Shown: positions 6,121-14,816, numbered from the stretch's first letter. The stretch: 19,376 bases of DNA from an uncultured Oscillospiraceae bacterium (GCA_934630495.1 CAKTVW010000041.1:1-19376); one strand, 5' to 3'. Numbers and translations are program-made. The notes: generated by a model from the sequence alone, not told the origin.

Positions 6121-8100
6121 ATGACAAAGGAGCAAGCATACGGAAACGAGAGCATCAGCGCACTGAAAGGAGCCGACCGCGTTCGGAAGCGACCGGCGGT
6201 CATTTTCGGCTCGGACGATCTGACCGGCTGTGAACACGCCGTCTTCGAGATCCTCTCCAACGCCATTGACGAGGCGCGCGCGGGTCACGGCGATCTTATC
6301 ATTGTTACGCGCTATGCCGATAAGAGCATCGAGGTCGAGGACTTCGGGCGCGGCTGTCCGGTGGACTGGAACGAAAAAGAGCAGCGCTATAACTGGGAGC
6401 TGGTATTCTGCGAAATGTACGCAGGCGGTAAATACAACAACCTCGAGGGCGACAGCTACGAATACAGCCTCGGTCTGAACGGCCTCGGCTCCTGCGCCAC
6501 GCAGTATGCTTCGGAATATTTCGACGCCCGTATCTATCGCGACGGTTTTAAATATACCCTCCACTTTGAAAAGGGCAAGATCGTCGGCAAGCTGAACAGA
6601 GAGCCTGCCGACCGCAAAAAAACAGGCTCCCTGTTCCACTGGAAGCCCGATCTGGAGGTCTTTACCGATATCGATATCCCCGAGGACTATTATCTGGACA
6701 CCATCAAACGGCAGGCCGTGGTGAACGCGGGCGTGACCTTCCGATTCCGCAATCAGGTCGGCAGCAAATTCGAGACGACGGAATTTTGTTACGAGCACGG
6801 GATCCTTGACTACATCAACGAGCTGACGGAGGGCAACTCCTTTACCATGCCGCAATACTGGGAAGCCGAGCGCAAGGGCCGCGACCGTGCCGACAAGCCG
6901 GAATATAAGGTCAAGCTCACCGCCGCCGTCTGCTTCTCCAGAAACCTGAGCAGGCTGGAATACTACCACAATTCCTCGTGGCTGGAGCACGGCGGCGCAC
7001 CGGACAAGGCCGTGCGGAACGGCTTCGTCTATGCCATCGACAACTATCTCAAGCAGAGCGGAAAATATACCAAAAACGAGTCGAAGATCACCTTTCAGGA
7101 TGTCGCGGACTGTCTGGTACTGGTGACAAACTGCTTCTCCACGCAGACCTCCTACGAAAACCAGACGAAAAAATCCATTAACAACAAGTTTATACAGGAA
7201 GCGATGACGGAATTTTTCCGCAGCCGTCTGCAGGTCTACTTTATCGAGAACAAAGCCGAAGCGGACAAGATCGCCGACCAGGTGCTCGTCAACAAGCGCA
7301 GCCGCGAGACGGCCGAGCGCGCGCGTATCACGGTAAAAAAGAAGCTCAGCGGCAATCTTGACATTTCCAACCGCGTGCAGAAATTCGTCGACTGCCGCAG
7401 CCGCGACGCGTCCAAACGCGAGCTGTATATCGTCGAGGGCGACAGCGCCATGGGCAGCGTCAAGCTGTCCCGCGACGCAGAGTTTCAGGGCATCATGCCG
7501 GTGCGCGGCAAAATTCTCAACTGCCTGAAGGCGGATTACGGCCGCATCTTTAAAAGCGAGATCATCACCGATCTGCTGCGGGTCATGGGCTGCGGCGTGG
7601 AGGTCCACGACAAGCGCGTCAAGGATCTGGCTGAATTTGATCTGGCGAGCCTGCGCTGGAACAAGATCGTCATCTGCACCGATGCGGATTTTGATGGCTA
7701 CCAGATCCGTACGCTGATCCTCACCATGCTTTATCGGCTCGTGCCGACGCTTATCCGCGAGGGATGCGTCTATATCGCGGAAACGCCGCTTTTTGAGATC
7801 AATACGAAGGACAATACCTGGTTTGCCTACAGCGAGGCGGAGAAGGCCGACATCCTGCGCAAGCTGGAGGGAAAGAAATACACCGTGGCGCGCTCCAAGG
7901 GCTTGGGCGAGAACGAGCCGGAAATGATGTGGATGACGACCATGAACCCCGAGACACGGCGGCTGATCAAGGTCGTGCCCGAGGACGCGGAAAAGACCGC
8001 GCTGTATTTCGATCTGCTGCTGGGCGACAATCTTGCCGGGCGCAAGGATTATATTGCGGAAAACGGCAGCCAGTACCTCGACCTTGCGGATATTTCCTGA
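6121..8100 (+). CDS. parE: Type IIA topoisomerase B subunit, divergent ParE-like
   Basis: ATPase/TOPRIM subunit of a type IIA DNA topoisomerase, 659 residues, acting with the ParC-like product of the next gene. The GHKL ATPase shows EILSNAIDEA (43-52; catalytic Glu and Mg-binding Asn), DFGRGCPVD (74-82), GLNGLG (118-123) and the QTK loop (348-350). TOPRIM shows EGDSA (440 on), PVRGKILN (460-467), DADFDG (521-526) and RSKGLGE (591-597). The order and length match GyrB/ParE, but several canonical positions differ: EGDSAMGS where EGDSAGGS is usual, DFGRG for DNGRG, DGYQIRT for DGAHIRT. This marks a divergent clade rather than the housekeeping gyrase. GAGGG precedes the ATG. The pairing with a ParC lacking a GyrA box favours topoisomerase IV; the symbol is a best fit. 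Confidence 0.88.
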   Translation: MTKEQAYGNESISALKGADRVRKRPAVIFGSDDLTGCEHAVFEILSNAIDEARAGHGDLIIVTRYADKSIEVEDFGRGCPVDWNEKEQRYNWELVFCEMYAGGKYNNLEGDSYEYSLGLNGLGSCATQYASEYFDARIYRDGFKYTLHFEKGKIVGKLNREPADRKKTGSLFHWKPDLEVFTDIDIPEDYYLDTIKRQAVVNAGVTFRFRNQVGSKFETTEFCYEHGILDYINELTEGNSFTMPQYWEAERKGRDRADKPEYKVKLTAAVCFSRNLSRLEYYHNSSWLEHGGAPDKAVRNGFVYAIDNYLKQSGKYTKNESKITFQDVADCLVLVTNCFSTQTSYENQTKKSINNKFIQEAMTEFFRSRLQVYFIENKAEADKIADQVLVNKRSRETAERARITVKKKLSGNLDISNRVQKFVDCRSRDASKRELYIVEGDSAMGSVKLSRDAEFQGIMPVRGKILNCLKADYGRIFKSEIITDLLRVMGCGVEVHDKRVKDLAEFDLASLRWNKIVICTDADFDGYQIRTLILTMLYRLVPTLIREGCVYIAETPLFEINTKDNTWFAYSEAEKADILRKLEGKKYTVARSKGLGENEPEMMWMTTMNPETRRLIKVVPEDAEKTALYFDLLLGDNLAGRKDYIAENGSQYLDLADIS

Positions 8101-8114
8101 TGGAGCGATAGATT

Positions 8115-10358
8115 ATGGCACGAAAGAAAAAAGAACCCGAATTAAAAAAGAATATCGACACGAGCCGCGTCAAGGGTCTGCACGCCGAGGTTTTGGAGCA
8201 GCCCATCACCGATACGCTCACGGTCAACTACATGCCCTACGCGATGAGCGTCATCGTTTCGCGCGCCATCCCGGAGATTGACGGCTTCAAGCCGTCTCAC
8301 CGCAAGCTGCTGTATACCATGTATAAAATGGGACTGCTGACCGGCGGGCGCACAAAATCCGCAAATATCGTCGGCCAGACCATGCGCCTCAACCCCCACG
8401 GCGACGCGGCGATCTATGAAACGATGGTGCGCCTTGCGCGGGGAAACGAATCGCTGCTTGTGCCCTTTGTCGACTCCAAGGGCAACTTCGGCAAGGTCTA
8501 TTCCCGTGACATGGCCTACGCGGCTTCGCGTTACACCGAGGCCAAGCTCGAGCCGATCTGCGCCGAGATTTTCCGCGAGATCGACAGCGAGACAGTTGAT
8601 TTTGTCGACAACTATGACAACACCATGCTTGAGCCGACGCTGCTCCCGACCGCGTTCCCGAACGTGCTCGTTTCCGCCAATATGGGCATTGCGGTCGGCA
8701 TGGCGAGCAATATCTGCTCCTTCAATCTGCGCGAGGTCTGTAAGGCGACTGCTGCATGGATCAAAGACCCCAACTGCGACCTGTTTGAATACATGCCCGC
8801 GCCGGACTTTTCCACCGGCGGCGAAATTCTATACAATGCCGCGGAAATGGCGGAGATCTACCGCACCGGCCGCGGCAGCGTCAAGCTGCGCGCACGCTGG
8901 CGCTACGTCAAGGAAAACAACCTCATCGAGATTTACGAAATTCCCTATACGACCACGACCGAGGCCATCATCGACAAGGTGTCCGAGCTGATTAAGGCCG
9001 GGAAAGTCCGCGAGATCGCCGATATGCGCGACGAGACGGACCTGTCCGGTCTGAAGCTCGCCATCGACCTCAAGCGCGGCGTCGACCCGGACAAGCTGAT
9101 GCAGAAGCTGATGCGCTCCACGCCGCTCATGGACTCCTTCGGCTGCAATTTCAATCTGCTGATTGCCGGGATGCCACGCGTGCTGGGCGTCCGCGAGATC
9201 ATCGAGGAGTGGACGGCATGGCGCACCGAATGTGTCCGCCGCCGCCTGTTCTACCAGAAGCAGAAAAAAGCGGAAAAGCTGCATCTGCTCAAGGGCCTGA
9301 AGCGCATCCTGCTCGACATCGACAAGGCCATCCGCATCATCCGCGAAACGGATTCCGACGCGGAGGTCGTGCCGAATCTGATGATCGGCTTTGGGATCGA
9401 CAAAATTCAGGCAGAATTTGTCGCGGAGATCAAGCTGCGCAACATCAACAAGGAATACATCCTCAAGCGCACGCAGGAGGTCGACACGCTGGAGAATGAG
9501 ATCGCCGCGCTGGAGGAAACACTGAAAAGTGAGCGCAAGCTCCGCGCCCTGATCGTCAAGGAGCTGGATGCCATTGCCGAGAAATACGGCAAGGAGCGCA
9601 GGACCGTTATCGTCTACGATGCCGCCGAGGCGGAACCCGACGAGGAAGATCCGGTCCCGGACTATCCTGTGACGGTCTTTGTCTCCCGCGAGGGCTATTT
9701 TAAGAAGATCACGGCGCAGTCGCTCCGCATGTCCGGCGAGCAGCGCTTCAAGGAGGGCGACGCGCTCAAGACCACCTGCGAAACGACCAACGCCGCAGAG
9801 CTTCTGGTATTTACCGACAAATATCAGGTCTATAAGGCCCGCTGCGCCGACTTTGACGACAGCAAGGCGTCGGTTTTGGGCGACTATCTGCCCGCCAAGC
9901 TCGGCTTTGACGACGGCGAAAACGTGCTGCAGGTCTGCTTCCCCGGCGACTATTCGGGCAGCGTGCTTTTCCTTTTTGAAAACGGCAAGGCCGCAAAGGT
10001 CGAGCTGTCCGCCTATCAGACCAAGTCCAACCGCCGCAAGCTCACGGGCGCTTACAGCGACAAAAGCCCGCTCAAGGCGGTGTTCCTGCTCCACGAGGAC
10101 AAGCAGGTCGTTGTGTATTCTACGGAAGGCCGCGCGCTCATTTTCTCAACGGCACAGCTTGCCGCCAAGACGACGCGCTCGACGCAGGGCGTCGCCGTGC
10201 TGACCTTAAAGCGCAAGGCGCTTCTGCACCGCGCCTGTCTGCTCGAGCAGAGCGGCATCGTCAACGCCGCGCGGTACCGCACCCGCACCATCCCGGCCGC
10301 CGGCGCCATGCTCAAGGAAGAGGACGCGGAGGAAAAACAAATCACAATGGAGCTGTAG
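8115..10358 (+). CDS. parC: Type IIA topoisomerase A subunit, divergent ParC-like
   Basis: DNA-breaking subunit, 747 residues. The winged-helix region begins near residue 30 (PITDTLTVNYMPYAMSVIVS). The quinolone-region equivalent is around KSANIVGQTMRLNPHGDAAIYE (81-102), and the catalytic tyrosine is Tyr140 in ASRYTEAKL. Residues about 400-480 form the helical gate (coiled-coil rich, for example LENEIAALEETLKSERKLR), and the C-terminal 200 residues are a short beta-pinwheel-like domain. I see no GyrA box (QRRGGKG type), which argues against gyrase and for topoisomerase IV-like decatenation. The usual DVRDGLKPVHRR is reduced to EIDGFKPSHRK. It starts 14 bases after parE with GGAG before the ATG. 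It is shorter than typical ParC or GyrA (about 800-870 residues). Confidence 0.88.
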   Translation: MARKKKEPELKKNIDTSRVKGLHAEVLEQPITDTLTVNYMPYAMSVIVSRAIPEIDGFKPSHRKLLYTMYKMGLLTGGRTKSANIVGQTMRLNPHGDAAIYETMVRLARGNESLLVPFVDSKGNFGKVYSRDMAYAASRYTEAKLEPICAEIFREIDSETVDFVDNYDNTMLEPTLLPTAFPNVLVSANMGIAVGMASNICSFNLREVCKATAAWIKDPNCDLFEYMPAPDFSTGGEILYNAAEMAEIYRTGRGSVKLRARWRYVKENNLIEIYEIPYTTTTEAIIDKVSELIKAGKVREIADMRDETDLSGLKLAIDLKRGVDPDKLMQKLMRSTPLMDSFGCNFNLLIAGMPRVLGVREIIEEWTAWRTECVRRRLFYQKQKKAEKLHLLKGLKRILLDIDKAIRIIRETDSDAEVVPNLMIGFGIDKIQAEFVAEIKLRNINKEYILKRTQEVDTLENEIAALEETLKSERKLRALIVKELDAIAEKYGKERRTVIVYDAAEAEPDEEDPVPDYPVTVFVSREGYFKKITAQSLRMSGEQRFKEGDALKTTCETTNAAELLVFTDKYQVYKARCADFDDSKASVLGDYLPAKLGFDDGENVLQVCFPGDYSGSVLFLFENGKAAKVELSAYQTKSNRRKLTGAYSDKSPLKAVFLLHEDKQVVVYSTEGRALIFSTAQLAAKTTRSTQGVAVLTLKRKALLHRACLLEQSGIVNAARYRTRTIPAAGAMLKEEDAEEKQITMEL

Positions 10359-10362
10359 TGCC

Positions 10363-11238
10363 ATGAAATTTACAAAAAAAGAGCTGATTCGGAATCTCCT
10401 GATGGTCGTCCTCGGCAGCGCTCTGTTTGCGCTGGGCTTCGACCTGTTTCTGGAGCCTGCGGGCATCAACTGCGGCGGCGTTTCCGGCATCGCCATGCTG
10501 ATCGTCTACGCCACCAAGAGCAAATGGCTGACCGTCGGCATCCTCAGCGCCGTCATCAACATCCCGCTGTTTTTCTTCGGCTATCGGCAGATCGGCAAGT
10601 ATTTCTTCTTCGGCTCGATGCTGGGTATGGCCGTTTCGTCCGTCTGCTTCGACCTCTTCGCCCGCATCCTTCCGATCCCCGTCGTCGACCCGCTCGTGGC
10701 CTGTATCTTCGGCGGCATCATGATCGGCGGCGGTCTGGGCATCGTATTTATCGGCGGCGCGTCTACGGGCGGCGTGGATATCGTAGCACGGCTGCTGAAG
10801 CTCAAATTCCGCAATTTCCCCATCGGTAAGATCTTGCTTGCCATGGACCTCTGCACCGCCGTGGCGACCGGCATCGTCTACCGCGAGTTCAATAACACGC
10901 TCTATTCCGCGATCACGCTGTTTTTGTCCTCCGTCGTGCTGGACAAGGTCGTCTACGGGCTGGACTACGCCAAGGTCGCCCTGATTATTTCCGACAAATA
11001 CGAGGAGATCGCCGTTGCCATTGACAGTCAGCTTGACCGCGGCGTCACGCTGCTGCAGGGACAGGGCTTTTATAAGCGCAGCGACAAATATGTTCTTCTC
11101 AGCGCCGTCAAGCGCAAGCAGCTCGCCCAGCTCAAGGAGCTGGTCATGACGATTGACCCCAATGCGTTCATCATTTTACAGGACGCGCATCAGGTTCTCG
11201 GAGACGGCTTTAAGCGCTACGACCGCAACGAGCTTTAA
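10363..11238 (+). CDS. YitT family membrane protein (DUF161 + DUF2179)
   Basis: A 291-residue membrane protein of the YitT family, common in Firmicutes and of unproven function (transporter-like). Five to six hydrophobic helices cover residues about 10-200, with the family's glycine-rich segment GGIMIGGGLGIVFIGGASTGG (about 117-137). The C-terminal 90 residues (KYEEIAVAIDSQLDRGVTLL onward) are a soluble DUF2179 domain, which has been linked to small-ligand binding. It begins 4 bases after the parC stop, with GGAG inside the end of parC, so translation is probably coupled. The functional link to topoisomerase, if any, is unknown; shared transcription alone does not prove one. Confidence 0.92.
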   Translation: MKFTKKELIRNLLMVVLGSALFALGFDLFLEPAGINCGGVSGIAMLIVYATKSKWLTVGILSAVINIPLFFFGYRQIGKYFFFGSMLGMAVSSVCFDLFARILPIPVVDPLVACIFGGIMIGGGLGIVFIGGASTGGVDIVARLLKLKFRNFPIGKILLAMDLCTAVATGIVYREFNNTLYSAITLFLSSVVLDKVVYGLDYAKVALIISDKYEEIAVAIDSQLDRGVTLLQGQGFYKRSDKYVLLSAVKRKQLAQLKELVMTIDPNAFIILQDAHQVLGDGFKRYDRNEL

Positions 11239-11327
11239 CGCCGAAATTTGCCGAAAGCATAAAGCGCGTAAAAGAAAAAAGCCCGCTCAGAATGAATGAT
11301 TTTAATTAAGAGAAAGGAGGCGCAGGA

Positions 11328-12566
11328 ATGAAGCGAGGTATCGCGATCCTGCTTTTGGTCGCACTGACGCTCGGCATTTCCGGCTGCAGCACTTGGGTCA
11401 AAAACGAGTACCTCTCGGTCACGCCGCATGTCGAGCAGTCCGTTCCCGCCTCCGAAACGCAGGAGGAGGAAACGCCGCTGGTCACGAATCGAAACGAGCT
11501 TCGCGGTGCGGTGCTGTCCCTGATCCGCAACTGGACCGAACGTGGCATCCTTCTCGTGCGGGATTACGACGGAGACGTCTCTTCGGATCTGTCGGAAATT
11601 CTTGATTACGCCACCTCGGAGGACCCGATCGGCGCTTACGCCGTGGACTACGCCGACGCGGAGCTAACCGGGAGCGTGCGCGCGGGACGAATCGAGGTCT
11701 CGATCGTGTTTCGCCGCTCCGCCGCTGAGATCGGCTCCATTGTTACCGTCAGCAACAACAGCGCGGCATTGCGAAAGATCCAGCAGGCGCTTGTTAATTC
11801 CGATACCGCGCTGACACTGCGCATCCGCGACTATCAGCAGACCGATTTTGAGGCTGACATCCGCGATTATTGCCTTGAGCACCCGGAGCTGATCCTTGCG
11901 ATCCCCGAGATCTCGGCGGAGCTGTATCCCCGAGAGGGCGCCACGCGCATTCTGGAGCTGCATTTCAGCTATCCGGAAAGCCGCGACCGTATGCGCACCA
12001 TGCTTTCGTCGGTCAACACCATTCTCTCCTCCGCCACCGCCTATGTCTGCACCGGAAAAACCGATAACGAACGCGCGGCGCTCCTGCACCGCTTCCTGAC
12101 CTCCCGCTTCCGCTATGAGATCGAGGCCGAAACGCCCTCTATGCCCGCGTACCGTCTCCTCTGTGAGGGTGCGGCGCACAGTCTCTCGTTCGCCTCCGTG
12201 GTCTATGCAGAATGCGCGGCCGCAGGTCTGGAATGCCGCATCGTCACCGGCACGCGCGGCGGCGCCTCGCACTACTGGAATCTGCTGTGCATCGACGGCG
12301 AATACTACTATGTCGACCTGATGCGCAGCGTTGAGCGGGACATGCGCGAGCTTACGCTGCTGACGAGCGAACAGCTGAAGGACGAGGATTATGCATGGCC
12401 GGAGGACGACTACCCCGCGACTCCTTCGGCAGAGGAGCCGCCGCAGCCGCCCGACCCGACGGAACCGACCTCCGAGACCGAATCGACCGAACACTCCGCC
12501 GAGCCGACCGAACCGACCGAGGAACCGACAGAACAGCCGACGGAAGACCGCACGCAGGAGCCTTAG
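11328..12566 (+). CDS. Lipoprotein with transglutaminase-like domain, catalytic Cys apparently replaced
   Basis: A 412-residue secreted lipoprotein. The signal peptide ends in the lipobox GISGC with Cys20. Residues about 240-332 align with the transglutaminase/protease-like fold of clostridial secreted proteins: the segment from Ala274-Tyr275 to Cys303 matches the usual AYGALVEGKAVCDGYA pattern at equal length, which places Ser285 where the nucleophilic Cys is expected. His315 (SHYWN) and Asp330 (YYVD) of the triad are kept. Cys279 lies six residues before and could be mistaken for the nucleophile. The tail from about 365 is a Pro/Thr/Glu low-complexity wall-spanning type region. AAGGAGG precedes the ATG. 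There is no terminator before it, so it may belong to the topoisomerase operon. It probably acts as a binding protein rather than an enzyme; this is inference. Confidence 0.8.
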   Translation: MKRGIAILLLVALTLGISGCSTWVKNEYLSVTPHVEQSVPASETQEEETPLVTNRNELRGAVLSLIRNWTERGILLVRDYDGDVSSDLSEILDYATSEDPIGAYAVDYADAELTGSVRAGRIEVSIVFRRSAAEIGSIVTVSNNSAALRKIQQALVNSDTALTLRIRDYQQTDFEADIRDYCLEHPELILAIPEISAELYPREGATRILELHFSYPESRDRMRTMLSSVNTILSSATAYVCTGKTDNERAALLHRFLTSRFRYEIEAETPSMPAYRLLCEGAAHSLSFASVVYAECAAAGLECRIVTGTRGGASHYWNLLCIDGEYYYVDLMRSVERDMRELTLLTSEQLKDEDYAWPEDDYPATPSAEEPPQPPDPTEPTSETESTEHSAEPTEPTEEPTEQPTEDRTQEP

Positions 12567-12651
12567 CACACCGTAAAGGAGATTAAAGTCAATATTCCCG
12601 CCGAGTCACATCAACATACGACCGATATGAAATGAAAGGAAGGTATCTCCC

Positions 12652-13083
12652 ATGCAACGAAACCGAATATCCAATATCATTCTTGCAGCGCTGCTCACGG
12701 TCCTCCCCATCATCTTCTTATGCTCGTGTAAGGACCGTGCCATGGATGAATACTACGCAAACCGAGACAACTACATATCCGCAAGCGGGACCGTCGACTT
12801 CCTGAACTATGACGAAAATTTCACAACGCTTTACATCGGCTTTTCGGACTTATCGCCCGCATTTGACGATACATGCTTCAAGATCACCGGAGACAATCTA
12901 AAAATCGTGCGTGAAAACGGTATTGACGAAAAGCTGACCATCGGGACGAACGTAACGTTTGTGTCCGCCCCGAAGTACTACGGAGACGGCTATGTCTTCC
13001 CGATCGTTGCGCTCCGTCTTGGGGGCGACGAATTGTTAAACGCCGACGTCGGCTTTGAAAACTATGTTTCCGAACGGAAATAA
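12652..13083 (+). CDS. Small lipoprotein of unknown function
   Basis: 143 residues. The N-terminus has two Arg, a hydrophobic stretch (residues 9-23) and a lipobox-like LCSC with Cys26 as the likely lipidated residue. The mature part is small, acidic and probably beta-rich (SGTVDFLNYD, FTTLYIGFSDL, GTNVTFVSAPKYYG, YVFPIVALRLG), the pattern of a single small beta-barrel such as an OB-like fold, though I cannot name the family. AAGGAAGG lies before the ATG. It follows the transglutaminase-like lipoprotein after 85 bases without a terminator and is closed by a strong hairpin. Confidence 0.75.
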   Translation: MQRNRISNIILAALLTVLPIIFLCSCKDRAMDEYYANRDNYISASGTVDFLNYDENFTTLYIGFSDLSPAFDDTCFKITGDNLKIVRENGIDEKLTIGTNVTFVSAPKYYGDGYVFPIVALRLGGDELLNADVGFENYVSERK

Positions 13084-13109
13084 TAAGCCAATCAGGTAAA
13101 ACCGATAAA

Positions 13110-13146
13110 CCCGGGAGAAGCCGCGATCCATGCGGCTTCTCCCGGG
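13110..13146. terminator. 15-bp perfect hairpin between convergent genes
   Basis: CCCGGGAGAAGCCGC (13110-13124) pairs with GCGGCTTCTCCCGGG (13132-13146), loop GATCCAT. The minus-strand side continues into TTTATCGGTTTT. It serves the lipoprotein gene on the left and the permease gene on the right. Confidence 0.8.
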
Positions 13147-13162
13147 GTTGTAAATGCTCAAA

Positions 13163-14515
13163 TCATTTTGTCTCTCTTGGGAGGATCAGGTTCAGCAGGA
13201 CCGCCATGATCGTAGCGATCACAACGGGCGATTTGCCGAGGATCATCGTGACCTCCTCCGGGAACTGCGAAAGCGCCGAACCGGCCTGCGAAACGCCCAC
13301 ACCGAGCGCCGCCGAAAGGCCGACGATCGTCGTATTGCGCGCCGTCAGCCCCTGCGAAGCAATGAGCTTCATGCCCGTCATTGCGATCGTCGAGAACACC
13401 GTCACTGTCGCACCGCCCAAAACACATTGCGGAATGGTCGTGAGGACCGCCGCGAATTTCGGTGACACGCCCGCCAGCAGCAGAAACGCGCTCGTCAGGG
13501 TGAACACAGTCCGATTGACGACCTTGTTGGTCGTGGTGATGCCGACGTTCTGCGAATAGGTCGCCGTGGGAAGGCCGCCGAGCAGCGCCGTAAGGATGTT
13601 GCCGACGCCGTAGGCAAGAATGCCGCCCTGAAGCTCGTTGTCCGTCGGCTCACGCCCCATAGCACCCACCGTAACGGCCGAAAAGTCACCGATCGCCTGA
13701 ATGGAATTGATTGCAAACAGCAGTCCGAGGGCGATACAGCCCGAAGGCTCGAAGCGCACGCCGAAATGCAGCGGCTTCGGCAGAGAGAACCACGCAGCAT
13801 CGGCAATTCCCGAAAAATCCACCATGCCGAAGCAGAGCGCGACCAGATAGCCGAACGCCATGCCGATGAGGACGGAGGCCAGCTTGCAGATGCCCTTTCC
13901 GTGATAGTTCAGGGCCATGACCGCCGCAAGCGTGATCCCCGCGATCAGCCAATTCTGCCACGAGCCGTAGACCAGCGCCGACGTCAGGCCCTTTTCCGCA
14001 ACGACAGCCGCCGTGTTGGCCGTGCCGCCCGCCATGTAGTTGATCGCCGTCGGATAAAGAGAAAGGCCGATGGTAAAGACGACCGTGCCCGTAATGACCG
14101 GCGGGAAAAGCCGACGGATCGGCTTGGCAAAAATACCGACCAGCACCGCGACCAGTCCGCCGACCAGCATCGCGCCCGCGATCGCCGCAATGCCGCCGCC
14201 CGCCTGCGCAATGGCCTGCATACTGGGAAGATAGGCAAAGCTGACGCCGAGGATGATCGGCAGGCCAGCGCCGAAATGCTTACCGATCGGAAAAAGCTGG
14301 ATCAGCGTGGACACCGCCGACATGACCAGCGACGTCTGGATCAGCAGCACGCGGTCGGCGTAGGCAAGCCCCGCCGCCTCCGCAATGATGATCGCGGGCG
14401 TAACGCAGCCGACGATCATCGCAACAAGGTGTTCCAGCGCAAGAGAAAGCGCCGCGCCCAGCGGCGGTCTGCCGTGGAAATGAAGCAGCGCTTCGCGAGA
14501 GTACTTTTGCCGCAT
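13163..14515 (-). CDS. NCS2 family nucleobase:cation symporter (uracil/xanthine permease type)
   Basis: A 450-residue permease with about 14 membrane segments, of the nucleobase-cation symporter-2 family (NAT/NCS2), importing purine or uracil-type bases. The signature QNVGITTTNKVVNR at 322-335 is the family's substrate-binding motif. The TM1 His in ALEHLVAMI (residue 29) and the TM8 segment IQAIGDFSAVTVG (272-284), followed by GREPTDNELQGG, match the Firmicutes xanthine/uric-acid-like branch. The precise base cannot be decided from this. AAGGAG lies 8 bases before the ATG. A 160-bp mobile element ends 33 bases upstream of the start codon, so the native promoter has either been displaced or replaced. 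No purine riboswitch-like region is visible in the remaining leader. Confidence 0.92.
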   Translation of the reverse strand: MRQKYSREALLHFHGRPPLGAALSLALEHLVAMIVGCVTPAIIIAEAAGLAYADRVLLIQTSLVMSAVSTLIQLFPIGKHFGAGLPIILGVSFAYLPSMQAIAQAGGGIAAIAGAMLVGGLVAVLVGIFAKPIRRLFPPVITGTVVFTIGLSLYPTAINYMAGGTANTAAVVAEKGLTSALVYGSWQNWLIAGITLAAVMALNYHGKGICKLASVLIGMAFGYLVALCFGMVDFSGIADAAWFSLPKPLHFGVRFEPSGCIALGLLFAINSIQAIGDFSAVTVGAMGREPTDNELQGGILAYGVGNILTALLGGLPTATYSQNVGITTTNKVVNRTVFTLTSAFLLLAGVSPKFAAVLTTIPQCVLGGATVTVFSTIAMTGMKLIASQGLTARNTTIVGLSAALGVGVSQAGSALSQFPEEVTMILGKSPVVIATIMAVLLNLILPRETK

Positions 14516-14548
14516 TTCGGTAGCTCCTTTTTCTATGATTTATCCTAT

Positions 14549-14708
14549 GGAAGCTCTGATTAAATCGACAAGAGCGGACGTCGAGAGATTTTTTGGCGGG
14601 TTGAGATTTGAAAAGCGCAGGAATACTTTGTGTATTTCAAGTTTTTCAAACCGAAAAGCCGACGAAAAAGATCCGACGACGGCCGCAGGCGATTTATTCA
14701 GAGATTCC
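14549..14708. mobile_element. Complete 160-bp MITE-like element
   Basis: Terminal inverted repeats GGAAGCTCTGATTAAATCG (14549-14567) and CGATTTATTCAGAGATTCC (14690-14708) match at 17 of 19 positions. The element is flanked by CTAT direct repeats (14545-14548 and 14709-14712), the expected target duplication. The interior is an imperfect dyad centred near 14629 (GAATAC/GTATTT and longer arms), and there is no transposase. The right 69 bases recur identically at the start of the window. The GG...CC ends and YTAR-like 4-base target recall IS5-type elements, but the parent is not in this window. It lies between the permease start and the DUF4317 gene terminator. Confidence 0.8.
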
Positions 14709-14775
14709 CTATATTCCGGCAGTGCAGGCCGAAATATATCCGCCTCAGGCCCTGAGACGATATGCTGAAATTCTC

Positions 14776-14806
14776 CGCAGTGCCGACGTTTGGCGGCGGC
14801 ACTGCG
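14776..14806 (-). terminator. Hairpin after the DUF4317 gene
   Basis: CGCAGTGCCG (14776-14785) pairs with CGGCACTGCG (14797-14806), 10 bases downstream of the minus-strand stop. There is no T-run on the minus strand, so it may be a weak terminator or transcript-end stabiliser. Confidence 0.5.
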
Positions 14807-14816
14807 CACATCGGGA

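Noticed and set aside
6079..7608. 509-codon minus-strand open frame opposite parE
   Set aside because: Shadow of a gene with all ATPase and TOPRIM motifs; no ribosome site or recognisable family.
8829..10094. 421-codon minus-strand open frame opposite parC
   Set aside because: Antisense shadow, with composition typical of reversed GC-rich codons.
11664..12569. 301-codon minus-strand open frame opposite the transglutaminase-like lipoprotein
   Set aside because: Its N-terminus is an Arg/Leu/Gly low-complexity translation of the PTE-rich tail read backwards.
13766..14563. 265-codon plus-strand open frame opposite the NCS2 permease
   Set aside because: Arg/Asp-rich shadow of a strongly hydrophobic permease.
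14535..14768. 77-codon frame running through the MITE
   Set aside because: It is created by the element's open interior, has no ribosome site, and the same frame does not continue at the other copy.
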